64,000 nt of DNA from Gonatopus flavifemur (Eukaryota > Arthropoda > Insecta > Hymenoptera > Dryinidae): contig JAFFJZ010000025.1 in assembly GCA_018340375.1 (NCBI GenBank), forward strand, positions 1,937,501-2,001,500. The letters run 5' to 3'. The notes below the pieces were generated by a model. It was given only the letters and a program-made list of their open reading frames with translations, was not told the DNA's origin and did not search any database. The position numbers were made by a program, and so were the translations under genes. Shown here one piece after another: positions 35,136-47,330 of the stretch (the stretch's first letter is position 1; each line of letters opens with the position of its first letter).

Positions 35136-36357
35136 TGATGAATGAATTATCCTACATTGTCATTGTAATAATTGTATGTGAATTTTGAGTATCCCCATAC
35201 AGATTGTAGGGAAAAATACAATAGATTGACGAATAATAAATTGAGATATGAATGGAATTTCTCTCCAGTCCAAATACGGATTCAATAATAAATGATTCAA
35301 AAGTTTTGCAGATATGTGATCGTTTCTTGATGTGTCAACTGCTCTCAGATTTTGTTCATTTTGTAAGACACTTCTTTCACTAAGCATTCCCCTAAATCCA
35401 AGTATGTGATGATTTTCACAAATATTCGATGAAATATCTCAAACAAGAAAACTATCAATCATTTTCAAACAATTTCACTTGACAAACAGAACTGGACTAC
35501 AGTGTATTCTGCCGAATATTGCAAGTTGAATTGTGTCCAATAGGATTGTTAGAAATTAAGCTTTTAAGGATAGGAAGCTGAAAATGGAAAAAAAAAGTCA
35601 AAATCAAGTGAAACTTTATGACTACTAGCTATCTGGAGGAAAAGAGCAATCTTTTGGTTTACCAAAGTTCCGGATCAGGCACTGAATAAACTCTCCAAAA
35701 CGGTTCTGATTAAGAAAATATAATTAACTTTGATAATCTTTATTACAAATTTGTATTGAATAATTCACTTAAATTAGTCTCACTCACACTTTCACACTCT
35801 TACATAAATTCTACGTTGAGAAAGTTCGAACACGAATCGAACAAGGACCGAGCCGTTGCTCAGCGCAAACAGAAATTCGACTGGCGAAAACAAAGAAAAC
35901 TTTTCTCAATTGAAAAGTTGAAATCAATCGATTTTTTCTCCCAATGAGAACGTTAGAAGAGTTCACGTGAGTAACACTTGAACCGATTTATCATTGAACC
36001 AGGAACCATGAGTTTCCCTTGGGAAACTCAGTCAAAAAAATACAGGTTTGAAAATGAACACTGAAACCACGATAAACCCAAATAGACAATCCGATTTCTA
36101 TTAGATATCTGAAAGACGTCTGAAAATTTTGTAAGATATATCAAAATTTCTCCCGAATGAGATCTTTGAGATATCATAAAAATATCGGACGCAACACTAT
36201 TATATATCTTCAAGATATCTGAAAAGAGATCTTTCAGGAGCTTCTTTGAGATATCTTAATGAGGTCTTATGGGAGAGCAGAATTAGAAATCCGAAAAATG
36301 ATATATTTCAGAAGTCATACAAAAACGCTGGTGGTAATGTTTATCATAATTTTCCAT
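35136..36357. other. AT-rich intergenic DNA with gatatct repeats
   Basis: No gene recognised. Between about 36100 and 36265 the words agatatct, gatatctgaaa and gatatctt recur at irregular spacing as a degenerate simple repeat. Confidence 0.5.
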
Positions 36358-36425
36358 CCAAAGCTCAATGGATAAGACCCTCGCCTGCCATGCTGACAGT
36401 CACTGGATCGATTCCCACAAAGAAG
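36358..36425 (+). repeat. tRNA-like (SINE-head-like) segment, left arm
   Basis: gctcaatggataagaccctc, then gcctgccatgctgacagtca, then ctggatcgattcccac resembles a tRNA with an A-box-like GCTCAATGG, an anticodon region resembling tRNA-Gly (GCC) and a B-box-like GGATCGATTCC. The stems are imperfect, so it is not a functional tRNA gene. It could be the head of a tRNA-derived SINE caught in the inverted arms. Confidence 0.45.
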
Positions 36426-36901
36426 TTTAATTTTTATCATTATCTGTTTTTTATTGTATACGTTTTCTTTGTTTCGGTGCCCGCTTCGCTCGCCCTTTGT
36501 ATTCCTTCCATTCAAGCTCCGTATACTTTTCATTAACGTTTGTGTTACGTTACAGCATACGTTCCGGTTACTCTCCCTTTCCGCATCCATGTTCACCAGG
36601 GATACTTGATATCAAATTTGAAAAATGAAATTAATAAATTATTGGTAATATATACTGTCAACTGGAGTAACTCTATAAAAATTGCGGGAAATTGAAAATC
36701 ATCCATGGGAACGAAGGAAATAAATAAAACATGCATGTCCTAGCGTTACTCCAAGCGTCCTACAGTTACCCCAGTGCACGGTATCGTAATGAATATTACC
36801 ATGAATCTTTTGTGTGAATTTTCCGAATCCAATAGAATGACCATAAATTATGATGAAGATATACTCTTGAAACGGCGGAATTTGAAAATGAGCATACGTC
36901 A

Positions 36902-38170
36902 ATGAATTTACGTGCACATTTGGAAACTGTGACGAAACGTTGGAGATTATCGAATAAATCAGTGGGAGTAGTGCATAATATTGCGAGAAATATCACTGCT
37001 GCTGTCAGGGGGTCCAAAGTGATAGGAGAAAGCATGTTTCGCACACACCTTACAATGTGCCATCAATGCTGCATTAACCGAAGACAGCACCTCAGACTTG
37101 ATCAGTAAAATCAAAAAGCTGATCAGCCATTTCAAGCATTCAAATGCAGCTACTGCATCGTTGAACAAGTATCAGAAGCAATTTAAACTCCCAAAACATA
37201 GACTGATACAGAGCTGCCCTACAAGATGGAATTCCACGCTTCACATGATTAGCAGGTTCTCTGAACAAAAATTAGCTATTACAGCAACGATCCAGGACAA
37301 AGCGGTATGCACTGGGAATCGAGCAGTCCTGGAGCAAACATCATCATCGATTGACTGGGTCAACGTGGATGAATCAAACGCACTTCTCAAACCATTTGAT
37401 TGTGCTACGAGAGTGATGTCCACAGAAAATGGAGTTACGATATCTATTGTTCGCCCTTTGATTCGTCGAATGTTGTCAAGATTTGTCAAGACGGAAGATA
37501 ACGATAGTGAGTTCACAAAAACATTTCAGGCTATCGTTACCACAGAATTACAAGAACGGTTCCTGAACATAAGCTGTGAGGAAGATGAAGTTAGCGTGAT
37601 TCAACTGGCCACGGTTTTAGGTGAATTGAAATGGATACGATTCCACAAAACATATCAATACTTCAATCAAACATCTGCTTTTCATTCCTCATATGAAATA
37701 TTCATTATTCCAACCCTTTCAATTCCTTCATAGATCCTAGATACAGAAATTTACCCGGAGAAGAGTGTGACGTGAAATTGTTGGTCGAAGAAAAATTATC
37801 AGCATTGGTAGAGGAAATAAGAACAGAGACTGACGAGTCGCGACCGAAGCAGAGCGATTGGGATTACTTATCCAACGATCGAGATTGCAACATCGAGGAT
37901 ATACGGTTAACGGAAGTTGAGCGATACTTGTCCGAGTCTCCTATTAATTCCAATATGAATCCTCTGAGGTGGTGGCAGGATCACGCAACTTTATATCCTC
38001 ATATCGCGGAGTTGGCCAAAAAATATTCAACATTGCCAGCCACTCCGACGCCATCTCAGAGAGTGTTCTCAACAGCTGGTAACATGGTCAGCGCCAAACG
38101 CAATTGCCTTTCCAGCGATAATGTTGATGCTTTAGTTTCTTTATTTCAAAATCGTAATTTATTGGAATAA
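36902..38170 (+). pseudogene. hAT-family transposase, C-terminal two-thirds, frameshifted
   Basis: Three frames together cover much of a hAT transposase. 36902-37035: AHLETVTKRWRLSNKSVG and VVHNIARNITAAVRG, the RNase H-like region. From about 37037 a second frame has CFAHTLQCAINAAL followed by LIQSCPTRWNSTLHMI, the usual CPTRWNS block, running to 37733. From 37772, the dimerisation domain: NPLRWWQDHATLYPHIAEL and PTPSQRVFSTAGNMVSAKR with NVDALVSLFQNRN, ending at 38170. Two frame changes (near 37036 and 37700-37770) and the lack of the N-terminal BED-finger part show that it is dead. It resembles ZBED-type hAT transposases. Confidence 0.9.
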
Positions 38171-38245
38171 TTTCCTCCTCATTATTGTATTAATTTTTCT
38201 CATACTATTTGGTTTCTCAAATTCATTGTTACGATATAGCAACAT

Positions 38246-38445
38246 CGCCTAATTGACAATTCCCGGATGGGCAGGATCGCAAAATTCGCACGCGGACCCG
38301 TATTCCCACCCGCGACCAGTCGGGTTTCTCCCCAGGATCTGCGTCACCCTCACAGGTCCTGGGGAGGAGCCCGATTCCCCGGGTCTCGGGTGGGAATCCG
38401 AGTCTGCGTGGGAATTTCGCGATCCCATCCATCCGGGAATTGTCA
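38246..38445. repeat. GC-rich palindromic MITE, about 200 bp
   Basis: Inverted arms of about 95 bp: ttgacaattcccggatggg on the left against its inverse at about 38432-38445, with ttcccacccgcgacc and ctccccaggatctg also mirrored. It is strikingly GC-rich for its surroundings and sits just downstream of the hAT fragment. Confidence 0.85.
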
Positions 38446-39089
38446 ACCGGGTATTGTTTCAATTAAATTTCTTGAAGAAGTTCGTTTATAAATGATGTAA
38501 TTTCACGTTAAATTTTCACTAGGCTGTACCTCCACACTATAAAAAATATATGGCAAATTAATCGAATTTGTATTCTTCAGAATGTATAATTACACAATGA
38601 ATCATGAAAATATTTGTTTATAGGTCATGGAAATTTTACAGTTTCATGTATATTTTCATGATAATTTATGGTCATTCTATTGGATTCGGAAAATTAACAC
38701 AATAGATTCATGATAATATTCATTACGATACCGTGCACTGGGGTAACTGTAGGACGCTTGGAGTAACGCTAGGACATGCATGTTTTATTTATTTCCTTCG
38801 TTCCCATGGATGATTTTCAATTTCCCGCAATTTTTATAGAGTTACTCCAGTTGACGGTATATATTACCAATAATTTATTATTTTCATTTTTAAAATTTGA
38901 TATCAAGTATCCCTGGTGAACATGGATGCGGAAAGGAAGAGTAACCGGAACGTATGCTGGAACGTAACACAAACGTTAATGAAAAGTATACGGAACTTGA
39001 ATGAAAGGAATACAAAGGGCGAGCGAAGCGGGCACTGAAACGAAGAAAACGTATACAATAAAAAACAAATAATGATGAAAATTGAACTT

Positions 39090-39156
39090 CTTTGTGGGAA
39101 TCGATCCAGTGACTGTCAGCATGGCAGGCGAGGGTCTTATCCATTGAGCTTTGGAT
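39090..39156 (-). repeat. tRNA-like segment, right arm
   Basis: Inverted copy of the tRNA-like stretch at 36358-36425, with the same GCC-anticodon-like and B-box-like words on the minus strand. Confidence 0.45.
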
Positions 39157-42100
39157 CATCTTTGATATTGCCCGCTTCAAAATATTATTTGAAGTCAGAA
39201 TAGGTATGATTCGCGTATGTTTGATGTAACTTACTATTACGCGTGTAAAACGGCATCGAAAAAACTCTTGGAATGATAAGAATTCATAAGGAGTTCCCCA
39301 TGAATACATCAGGGACCATTGTCCTGTCTGGGGTATCAGTAGACTTCCTGAAAACTTGGTGAAATTTGAAAAATTTTAAAGTTTTCAGTTTTCAAGTCAA
39401 TAACTTCACAGGCAACAATCTTTGGACGCTTGTTTTGTACAAATTGAGTCAATGTTTTCCACATCAACTGGCCAATACACAATGGCTAGTATCCCCTTCA
39501 CGTCGAACTGTTCTTTTCTAACAAACGTTAGAAAACCTCTATGCCCATATTTCTATTTACCTATCTGTATTCGTGCTGCATTTTATGATCCCTCCGACGC
39601 GTCTTCTCCATACTGGTTTCATTCAGTTTTCACAACAGTGTTGCGTCCAAATGAGATTTTTAATCCGAGGAATTTCAAATCCACTTCTTCATATATAAAA
39701 TGAAGAATGGAACAATGATCGCAGAATGCGGCAACTGCCGGCCCCCATCATGCCACCCTTTGTGACTATTCTTGTGTCTGTTCCTCGGAAACTATGATCA
39801 CATAGTGAATTTAACTACAAATTTCTCTCCGTGTATTCGGCCTGTTGTATGGTAAGTGAATCAGGCAAACCAACTATTCACAATTTCATGTCGACTGATC
39901 AAATGAAGATCTGTTCGACTAATCAACTGGAATTCGTCGACGAGTAATCTGTCAATCAATCAACCGGAAAACCAATCAATTGATCGGTTGATTAATCGAA
40001 ATTTCAAATCATTCAAATCAAGCAATGGATCGATTAATCGATTAATTGAAAAATCAATTGATTGAGATCGAGCAATTAATCGATTATTTGGTTAATCGGG
40101 AAATCAATTAATCGAGATGTGTCGGTTAACCAATTAATTGCTCATCAATTAATCGTGTTTGACAATTAATCGATTAACCGCACAGCCCCAATTCAATGTC
40201 TCCAATGCTGGATATGAAATCGAAATACCTCATGAAACTGTATTTGGAGAATTGTTTTTAGTTTGACTTCCAGTTTGAGATAAGGTACACATTAAAATAA
40301 TTAAGAGAATTGATTTTCAGAAAAGTTGAAATAGTAAAGATGAGAATGATGTCTTCGAGATGACATTTAATTACTAAGAAGAGAAAATAATTATAGCCCT
40401 TTCGCACAATTCAAGAAATCATAAATATTGGTATGTAATATAATGAGTTGAATAAGATTGACCAAAAGTGAAATGGCATAATGATGTCATCTTGGACGTC
40501 AACAGTATACTAGAATGCTCCATATTTTAAAAGCATCCGGAGAATCTATTTTGACTTACCTCTTCTGGAAGGAAACATCTCATGGGATATTCGGTCCGAT
40601 TGCTGTTATTGATAAATTTCAAGAGGTCATTCTTCAAGACAATCCCAATGTGGATGGATAAATGTCTGTGAGGAAATGTGATTCCATTTCTCGATTACTA
40701 TGGAATGAATATTTTTTCCTATTTTCATGATTAAAGACTGTATCATGAATTATGATTTATAAATTGAGTTTATGTTCAATTATGAATTCGGCAACAGTGA
40801 ACTGAATTCTTACGTTAGGTGCATTTCAATAATATGTAGGTGACTTTGCTTAGCAGAGAGTGGTCTTACTCTGGCCATCTCCCAAGTCAGAACCCCTTAT
40901 GTTCTTTGAAGACTTTTCATCCAATCAGCTTGTTCGATGTATCACCAGAGGCATCATTAGGTACTGATTATTTGTCAGTAAGTGTTACAAATATCTATAA
41001 TGATACATCCAGCAAGCTGAATCGTTGACAAACATGATGGGTCTGGCTTAGACACAGTCCAAATTAGACCACTCTCCTCTATTTTTTAAATATGGGTTGG
41101 TATTTGATTCAATCTATTAGCTCATCTTCATTCTCAGAAACTTCCTGGATGGAGTCATGGTCAGGGGATTGCCATGAACCCATCATTTCTCCTGCATCCG
41201 CTTGACTGTCTCTATCTGCAAAGACAGTTTAAAAAAAACTTTCTTCTGCATTCACTTGACGGTCTTCATCTGTAAAGAAAATGTAAAGGAAGAAGAATTA
41301 CATCGATTGTCATATATTTTCTCAAGTATTATGCTATGAATCTCAGATTCTTTCCAACACACTGAAATAACTCAAATGATTCACTTACAACAAGGGTCGC
41401 ATGTGGGTTGTGGGGGTTGTACCCGCTGCTGCTCTGGGTGTGTTTATGAAGTATAATCCACTAATATCATGATTGCAGATTGCAGAAGCCAGAACCGTTG
41501 CTAATATTACCATAGTTGCAGAGGTTCTGATCTGAAACATAAAAAATTAACCACAAAGTAAATTTCTTATACCAAAACATGTTCTATCTTGTGGAAGACA
41601 CGAAAATAGTAAATGAACTTATCTGATTATGTGATCCTGTCCAGTTTTCCACCTTCATCCTTGCTATCTTCAAAATCTTCATCTGGCATCATGTGCAATT
41701 TCTTCTCCACGTACGTGCACGCATAAGAGCACTCTTCCACTTCACACAATAAATTCGAAAACTGTTTTAATTTCATGAGAATAATGAACTCCATACTTCA
41801 ATGGGAAGGATTTATTCAATTCGGTATTTTGTATCTACGTGTGATGATAATTCTGACCCTTAGACCAAAGGAAAAATAACCTCTCACTCTCTCACAAATT
41901 TGTTTGGGTTGTATTGACATTTCAATGGAACACGTGTCTTTGGATCACAGCTGATCGCGTCCAGGTTATGTTCCGAAATTGTATTATCGATTGATACAAC
42001 TGAGAGTCGAGTTTCGGAACAAAGTCGCGAAGAAAATATTTCGAGGCACTGAAAAACGCAAATAAGAATCGAATCTGGAATATTATGACACAAAGTTGAA

Positions 42101-42334
42101 TCGAAATTGAGATATCGCAGTGAATACTTCACCGATTGGATTGGAAGGTATCTCAATCGAAAGCAAAAAATCGTATCTGAAGGATGAAATCGGTTCATAT
42201 TTGAAAAATACGTGATCACATCGAAACAATTCGAGAAATAAAAACTGAACCTCCAAACTTACTGCAAAAGAGAAGCGGCAGCGACATTTGCATTTGCACT
42301 CAATATACAAATATAAAAAATTTTTTTTTCATGT
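39157..42334. other. Intergenic DNA with an attaatcgatt low-complexity zone
   Basis: From about 39900 to 40180 the sequence is a dense run of aatcaattgatt and cgattaatcg words, self-complementary at many registers. Elsewhere I see no gene; frames are short and featureless. Confidence 0.5.
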
Positions 42335-42368
42335 ACTTCGTGTCGGGACGCTACCGCGTCTCTTGATG
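42335..42368 (-). repeat. Dispersed hairpin repeat, copy 3 (end fragment)
   Basis: Only the terminal 35 bp or so is present: atgtacttcgtgtcgggacg then ctaccgcgtctcttgat, the inverse of the start of copies 1 and 2. The hairpin at 42345-42362 has one G-T wobble. It directly abuts the 121-bp tandem repeat. Confidence 0.7.
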
Positions 42369-42680
42369 ATGGATCCAATATGGCGACCGAAAATCTTGAA
42401 ATCAAGGGAATTTGCTTGAAACTTACTACTCAAGAGTTTCCGAGGTTGCTGAATCTGAATCTGAGATCAGATTCTGGTAATTCAAGATGGTGGATCCAAT
42501 ATGGCAACCGAAAAACTAAAAATAAAGGAAATTCGATTGGAACTCACCACCCAGGGGTTTCCAAGGTTGCTGAATTCAAATCTGTGGTCAGATTTCGGTG
42601 ATTTAAGATGGCGGATCCAATATGGTGACCACAAATGTCAGAATTAACCTTATTCCATGCGAAGTCATTGCTCGTTAGTT
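42369..42680 (+). repeat. 121-bp tandem repeat, about 2.5 units
   Basis: ggatccaatatggcgaccga at 42371 recurs at 42492 and 42613. Each unit continues through the aaatcaaggga / aaataaaggaa and gaggttgctgaat / aaggttgctgaat blocks. Units are about 75-80% alike by eye. Confidence 0.85.
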
Positions 42681-43126
42681 TTCGAGGTCACTAAATTTCA
42701 GAATGAATATGTTGGCACGAGTCGTTGGACTCCAAAATTGCGGTTTCAATATTATGGACCATAAGTTCTGTCCAATTATATTTGAATATTGGGATAAAGT
42801 TCAGGGGTGGACATTTGGAATTTTTGTATAACATGGAATCAAATTTTGAATTCTCATCATTAAAAATAACAGTGGATGATAGACAACATACACGATAGAG
42901 AACTACATTATTGTGAGAACTAGGAATGAAATTTCAGAACCTCTAACAATTATTGTACATGCTGCGCGGAATAAAAATATGGAGTGAATCCTCACCTTGT
43001 TGATGACAATGATGGTGCAGCCAAAAACATTACGTGGCACGTTCATGGAATGTTCATTTTCGTGGACGTACTATGGAAATACTCAGAATGTATTTAGCTG
43101 TACCAGATGCACGTAATGAGAGTAGT
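42681..43126. other. AT-rich intergenic DNA
   Basis: No gene, RNA or clear repeat recognised. Confidence 0.4.
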
Positions 43127-43248
43127 ATTCCACCACTATGGCGACCCCCCACGCCATCCCCACTCCTCCCCTCACAATGCTATTTTTTCCATCAATCAGC
43201 TTCGGGGAAGGGTGGGGATGGCCTGGTGGGTCACCATAGTGGTGGAAT
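43127..43248. mobile_element. 122-bp MITE
   Basis: ATTCCACCACTATGG at the left edge is inverted as CCATAGTGGTGGAAT at the right edge, and the arms continue through gccatccccac / gtggggatggc. It is a compact palindromic element without coding capacity. Confidence 0.85.
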
Positions 43249-43366
43249 TGTTTATTATTATTCATTCACATTGATTACAGGTTAATACATCACATTACAT
43301 TGAATTACATCATACGTTTCAGGAATAAACATGAGAATACAAATCGACCTCAATAATAATTATATA

Positions 43367-43371
<5 letters not shown>

Positions 43372-43411
<40 letters not shown>
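43372..43411. repeat. (TA)n microsatellite
   Basis: About 20 TA units directly abutting the left end of the next inverted-repeat element, consistent with insertion into TA-rich DNA. Confidence 0.9.
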
Positions 43412-43414
<3 letters not shown>

Positions 43415-44818
43415 GGTGTGTCAAAAAAAATTTGTCCTTGATTGAAGGGGCTTCAACTCTTTATTCCGACCCCAAACTGGACTTCCTCAAACCTGAGGTC
43501 TCTGGCCTCATATTTAGAGGTCGCTCAATCGAGTTCCATATTCCGATTCCACTGCCAGTTTGAGAAGCGATCTACTATGTGGCATTTCGGCCTTTTTGGA
43601 CAATATTCGCTGCCAAGCACAATTTCGAAGATATCACGATGAACTTGAGCTCAAAATACTCGTGGGAGATCCACCTTTGGTGGTGATCTACCCCTCCTCC
43701 CATGGGATGCTGAGGGGTGTACAAATTTGCAATAAGACAACCTTGAAGAAAAGTGTTTATAAAAAAATCATTCAAACAAATTACAGCAAGAATTATCTCA
43801 CGTAAAAACTGATACCGCTATCCGATTCTACGGAGAAAATAGGATAATTTTCTCTGTAATTTATTTGAATAATTTTTTTATAAACAATTGTTTGTCGAGG
43901 TTTCCTCATTGCAAACTTGGGCACTCTCCAGCATCACATGAATCCATCTGCAAACTGTTTGACATCCCAACTGGTTTGACGATGGAGTGGAACGGATGTA
44001 ATCCATGTCTAACGATTGTTCATTATTTCCCTCAAACAAACTCAGGGTACAATATGACAATGTTATATACATGTTCTCAGGAACATTTCTCCCAGACAAT
44101 CGAATGGCGGTATCAGTTTCTACGTGGAATAATTGTTTCTGTAATTTGTTGGAATAATTTTTTTATGAACAATTGTTTTTCGAATCTTCTTATTGCAAAT
44201 TTGTACACCCCTCAGCATCCCATGGATTCATATGCAAACTTTCCCATATCCCGTCTGGTTTAGCGATGGGCCTCAATGGATTAGAAAAACAACTCCTATT
44301 TTTGGGAAAATTCATTTCTCACCCTTAAATAAAGGTTGCTAGCTGATACTGAATCATACTGAGAACTCTTTACTCACCTAATGTTTCCTCTTCCATGCGA
44401 AAATACGGGTAAATAACATTTCGTCGATAGTTTGTACGGTTTCACTTCGTTTCATCATTATTATTTCCATTTCACACGTGTTTTATGAAATTCACCTTTT
44501 GTAACAAACGTTAACCACCCTTCCCACGGAAAAAAGGGTGAATCGCCATCAAAGGTGGATCCCTTACGAGTATTTTGAGCTCAAGTTCATCATGATATCT
44601 TCAAAACTGTGCTTGGCAGCGAATGCTGTCCAAAAAGTTCGGAATGCCACACAGTAGGTCGTTGTTCTAACTGGCAGTAAAATTGGAATATGGAACTCGA
44701 TTGAGCGACCTCTCAATATGAATCTAGAGACCTCAGGTTTGAGGGAGTTCAGTTTGGGGTCGGAATAAAGCGTTGAAGCCCCTTGAATCAAGGACAAATT
44801 TTTTTTGACACACCCTAA
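43412..44818. mobile_element. 1.4-kb non-autonomous element with about 290-bp TIRs
   Basis: The ends read ttgggtgtgtcaaaaaaaat and, inverted, tagggtgtgtcaaaaaaaat. The arms stay similar for about 290 bp (to about 43690 and from about 44545), including gacctcaggtttgag and ttggcagcgaat-type blocks. The interior (43700-44500) has three related segments: one inverted near 43705-43800 and two direct near 43855-43985 and 44135-44270 that share ataatttttttataaacaat. No transposase is present. Ends and long TIRs suit a Tc1/mariner-type MITE, but no target duplication can be read with confidence. Confidence 0.82.
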
Positions 44819-45056
44819 TGTACATATAAACAAACATATACACATAAATACACATATGATACACTTTTTCATTTTCATTAAAATCTTCTACCTCCTCCTT
44901 GTCCCTGTCTTTCTCTCTCGTCTTCTTCGGGACTCTGTCCTTCTCTTCCTTGTTCTCGTCTCTCTTCTCATCCTTCTCCTTCTGCTCCTTCTTCTCCTCC
45001 TCTTTCTTTTTTATTTCCTATGTTGTTTCCAAGGAAACTTATACCTCTTTCGTATA

Positions 45057-47092
45057 TACAGGGTGGGGCATTTAAAGTGTCGCGGGCAATTTTTCCAAAA
45101 ATAAAATGAGATACGAGAAAATTTTTCGGACAAAAATTGTAGGGTATCGAGGGGGACATCCGATGGTGGCCTTGGCTTTGACCTCAAATCTCATCTTCAA
45201 GGGCATTCTGAGGTCAACTCTTGTTTTTTAAATAGCATCTCATATTTTTTACTGCAGATTTGGATTCTAGGTCAAAAACCAAGAAACTTTTGTCTGAACC
45301 ATTTTCCTGAAATCCGCAAAGATGGCGCTCTAATCGATATTGTTCCATACTGAATCTGACATTAGAATAACTCGAAAACGAAGGGTCTTGGAGGAGAATG
45401 TTTCGGACAAAAGTTGTCTGATTCCAAGGGGGACCCCTTGAACTGAAACGGAGGTGATGGGGTATAACAGACAAAACACAACACATTTCAATCGTCTACA
45501 TCACTTGGATAATTTTAATGCAGTAGATGCTCAAAATGATGGCCTCCGACTTCAATACACATTTCAAAACGTTTTACAAAAGATTGCTGAACTCGTGCTA
45601 AAATATCTTCATTGATGCTCGCGCATGCATTGATGATTCGTTGACGCATATTCTCAGGTGTAGTCGGTGCTTGTTGATAAACTGTATCTTTTATGTATCC
45701 CCATAAAAGAAAATCTGGAGAAGTAAGATCCGGAGAACGGGCAGGCCAATGAACTGGTCCACGACGTCCTATCCATCGTCCAGGATAATCTCTGTCCAAT
45801 ATTTCTCGAGCTGTGACTGCATAATGGGATGGACAACCATCGTGTTGATACCACATATTCAATCGTTCCTGAATAGGTATGTCTTCAAGTAATGTTGGAA
45901 GTACTTGATCTAAGAAATGTCTGTACTTCTCTCCATTCAGCGTATCTGCAATGAAGTACGGTCCAATTACTCGAGATCGAAAAATACCACACCAAACATT
46001 CACAGCCCATTGTCTTCGATGCTCTACTTGACGTAACCATCTTGGATTTTCTGTCGCCCAGTAATGCTTATTATGTCGATTTACTTGACCATGATTGGTG
46101 AACGTCGACTCATCAGAAAATAATATGTTGATGAAGTTGTTATTGTGCATTTGCGCTAGACCCCATCGACAAAACTGTACACGATTTTCGAAATCATCAC
46201 CGTGAAGGTCTTGATGCAAACAAATGTGATACGGATGGAATTTGTGACGTTTCAGTATTCGAAGAACACTTCTTCGAGAAATTCCCGAATGGAGTTCAAT
46301 TTCACGAGAGCTCACGTGTGGATTATTGGCTACTGCAGCTAGTACATTAACTTCCGCATTTTCTCCGCTAACAGTTCTCATTCGATGTCGTTTTTCCCTT
46401 GTAACACTTCCCGTTCCTGAGAATCATTTTGTAATGCGTTGAAAATACCTGATGGATGGCGTTGTTCTTTCAGGAAATCGTCCTGCATACAAGTCATATG
46501 CTTGTCTGGGGTTCTTATGCACTTCACCGTAAATGTAGATCATATCGATCGTTTCAGAAACCGTGTATCGGATATCCATGATTTTCAATTTGTCATAAGC
46601 CAAGTAATAATCGAATGTAACTCACGAACTGACTTTCAAAATCGTGAATTTTCACTGAACCCCGTCGTGTGTTTAGATCACGTGAGCTCTGAATGGTGGT
46701 AATGTAGACGATTGAAATGTGTTGTGTATTGACAACTTCTGTACGAAACATTCTTTTGCAAGACCCTTCGTTTTCGAGTTATTCGAATGTCAGATTCAAC
46801 ATGGAACGATATCGATTAGAGCGCCATTTTTGCGGATTTCAGGAAAATGCTTCGGACAAAAGTTTCTTGGTTTCTGACCTAGAATCCAAACCTGCAGTAA
46901 AAAATATGAGATGCTATTTAAAAAACAAGAGTTGATCTCAGAATGCCCTTGAAGATGAGATTTGAGGTCAAAGCCAAGGCCACCATCGGATGTCCCCCTC
47001 GGTACCCTACAACTTTTGTCCGAAAAATTTTCTCGTATCTCACTTTATTTTTGGAAAAAATTCCCGCGGCACTTTGATTGCCCCACCCTGTA
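45057..47092. mobile_element. DD41D Tc1/mariner-type element with long TIRs
   Basis: The element is 45059-47090, flanked by TA on both sides. Ends read CAGGGTGGGGCA. The inverted arms are about 360-390 bp (45059-45430 and about 46735-47090) and remain highly similar throughout, including gcgctctaatcgat / atcgattagagcgc. The transposase gene lies between them on the minus strand. Confidence 0.92.
45515..46579 (-). pseudogene. DD41D transposase with one in-frame stop
   Basis: From the ATG at 46381 a 288-codon frame runs to 45515. It contains NNPHVSSREIELHSGISRR (second helix-turn-helix), then catalytic residues FSDEST (D90 of that frame), YQHDGCPSH (D181) and SPDLTSPDF (D223). The last two aspartates are separated by 41 residues, so this is DD41D rather than the DD34D of mariner. 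The frame also continues upstream to an ATG at 46579, encoding a first helix-turn-helix region (IYGEVHKNPRQAYDLYAGR), interrupted only by a TGA at 46424-46426. So the gene seems to be about 354 codons with a single nonsense change. Family role: cut-and-paste transposition at TA. Confidence 0.88.
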
Positions 47093-47094
47093 TA

Positions 47095-47330
47095 TTGGCC
47101 AATGTGAATGAATTCGCCATCATTGTCCGATTCAATATTGCTAGTGATTTCGTCTAATTCCCACCACCTGATTGGTTCCGCATGACCGTCTAATCCATCA
47201 TCATCGACGAAACCACCATTCCGACCTATTCTTCTGTATTTATTCCCTTTGCGCCCAGCTAGCACCAAGGCCTCTCCCCTCCATTCCTCGCGTGACCACT
47301 CATCTGGGGTATACTCTGCTGCATTCTGAG
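47095..47330 (-). other. Possible exon interrupted by the DD41D element
   Basis: On the minus strand a good acceptor (ttttttccctcag, ending about 47331) is followed by about 78 open codons of acidic, tryptophan-containing sequence (PDEWSREEWRGEALVLAG, FVDDDGLDGHAEPIRWWEL) up to the TA where the transposon inserted. On the other side (below 45057) a few codons follow before a stop. I do not recognise the product and find no partner exon. It could be chance. Confidence 0.3.

Larger units (their letters stand above)
36358..39156. mobile_element. hAT remnant between about 500-bp inverted arms
   Basis: Left arm about 36358-36860, right arm about 38650-39156, inverted to each other at high similarity over about 500 bp. 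Examples: aagctcaatggataagaccc at 36361 against the inverse at about 39132-39152, and gggaaattgaaaatcatcca near 36690 against its inverse near 38805-38830. Between the arms lie hAT transposase fragments on the plus strand and a small GC-rich palindrome. Confidence 0.8.

Noticed and set aside
36358..36425. Functional tRNA-Gly gene
   Set aside because: Acceptor and T stems do not pair properly and an inverted copy exists at 39.1 kb; treated as tRNA-like repeat.
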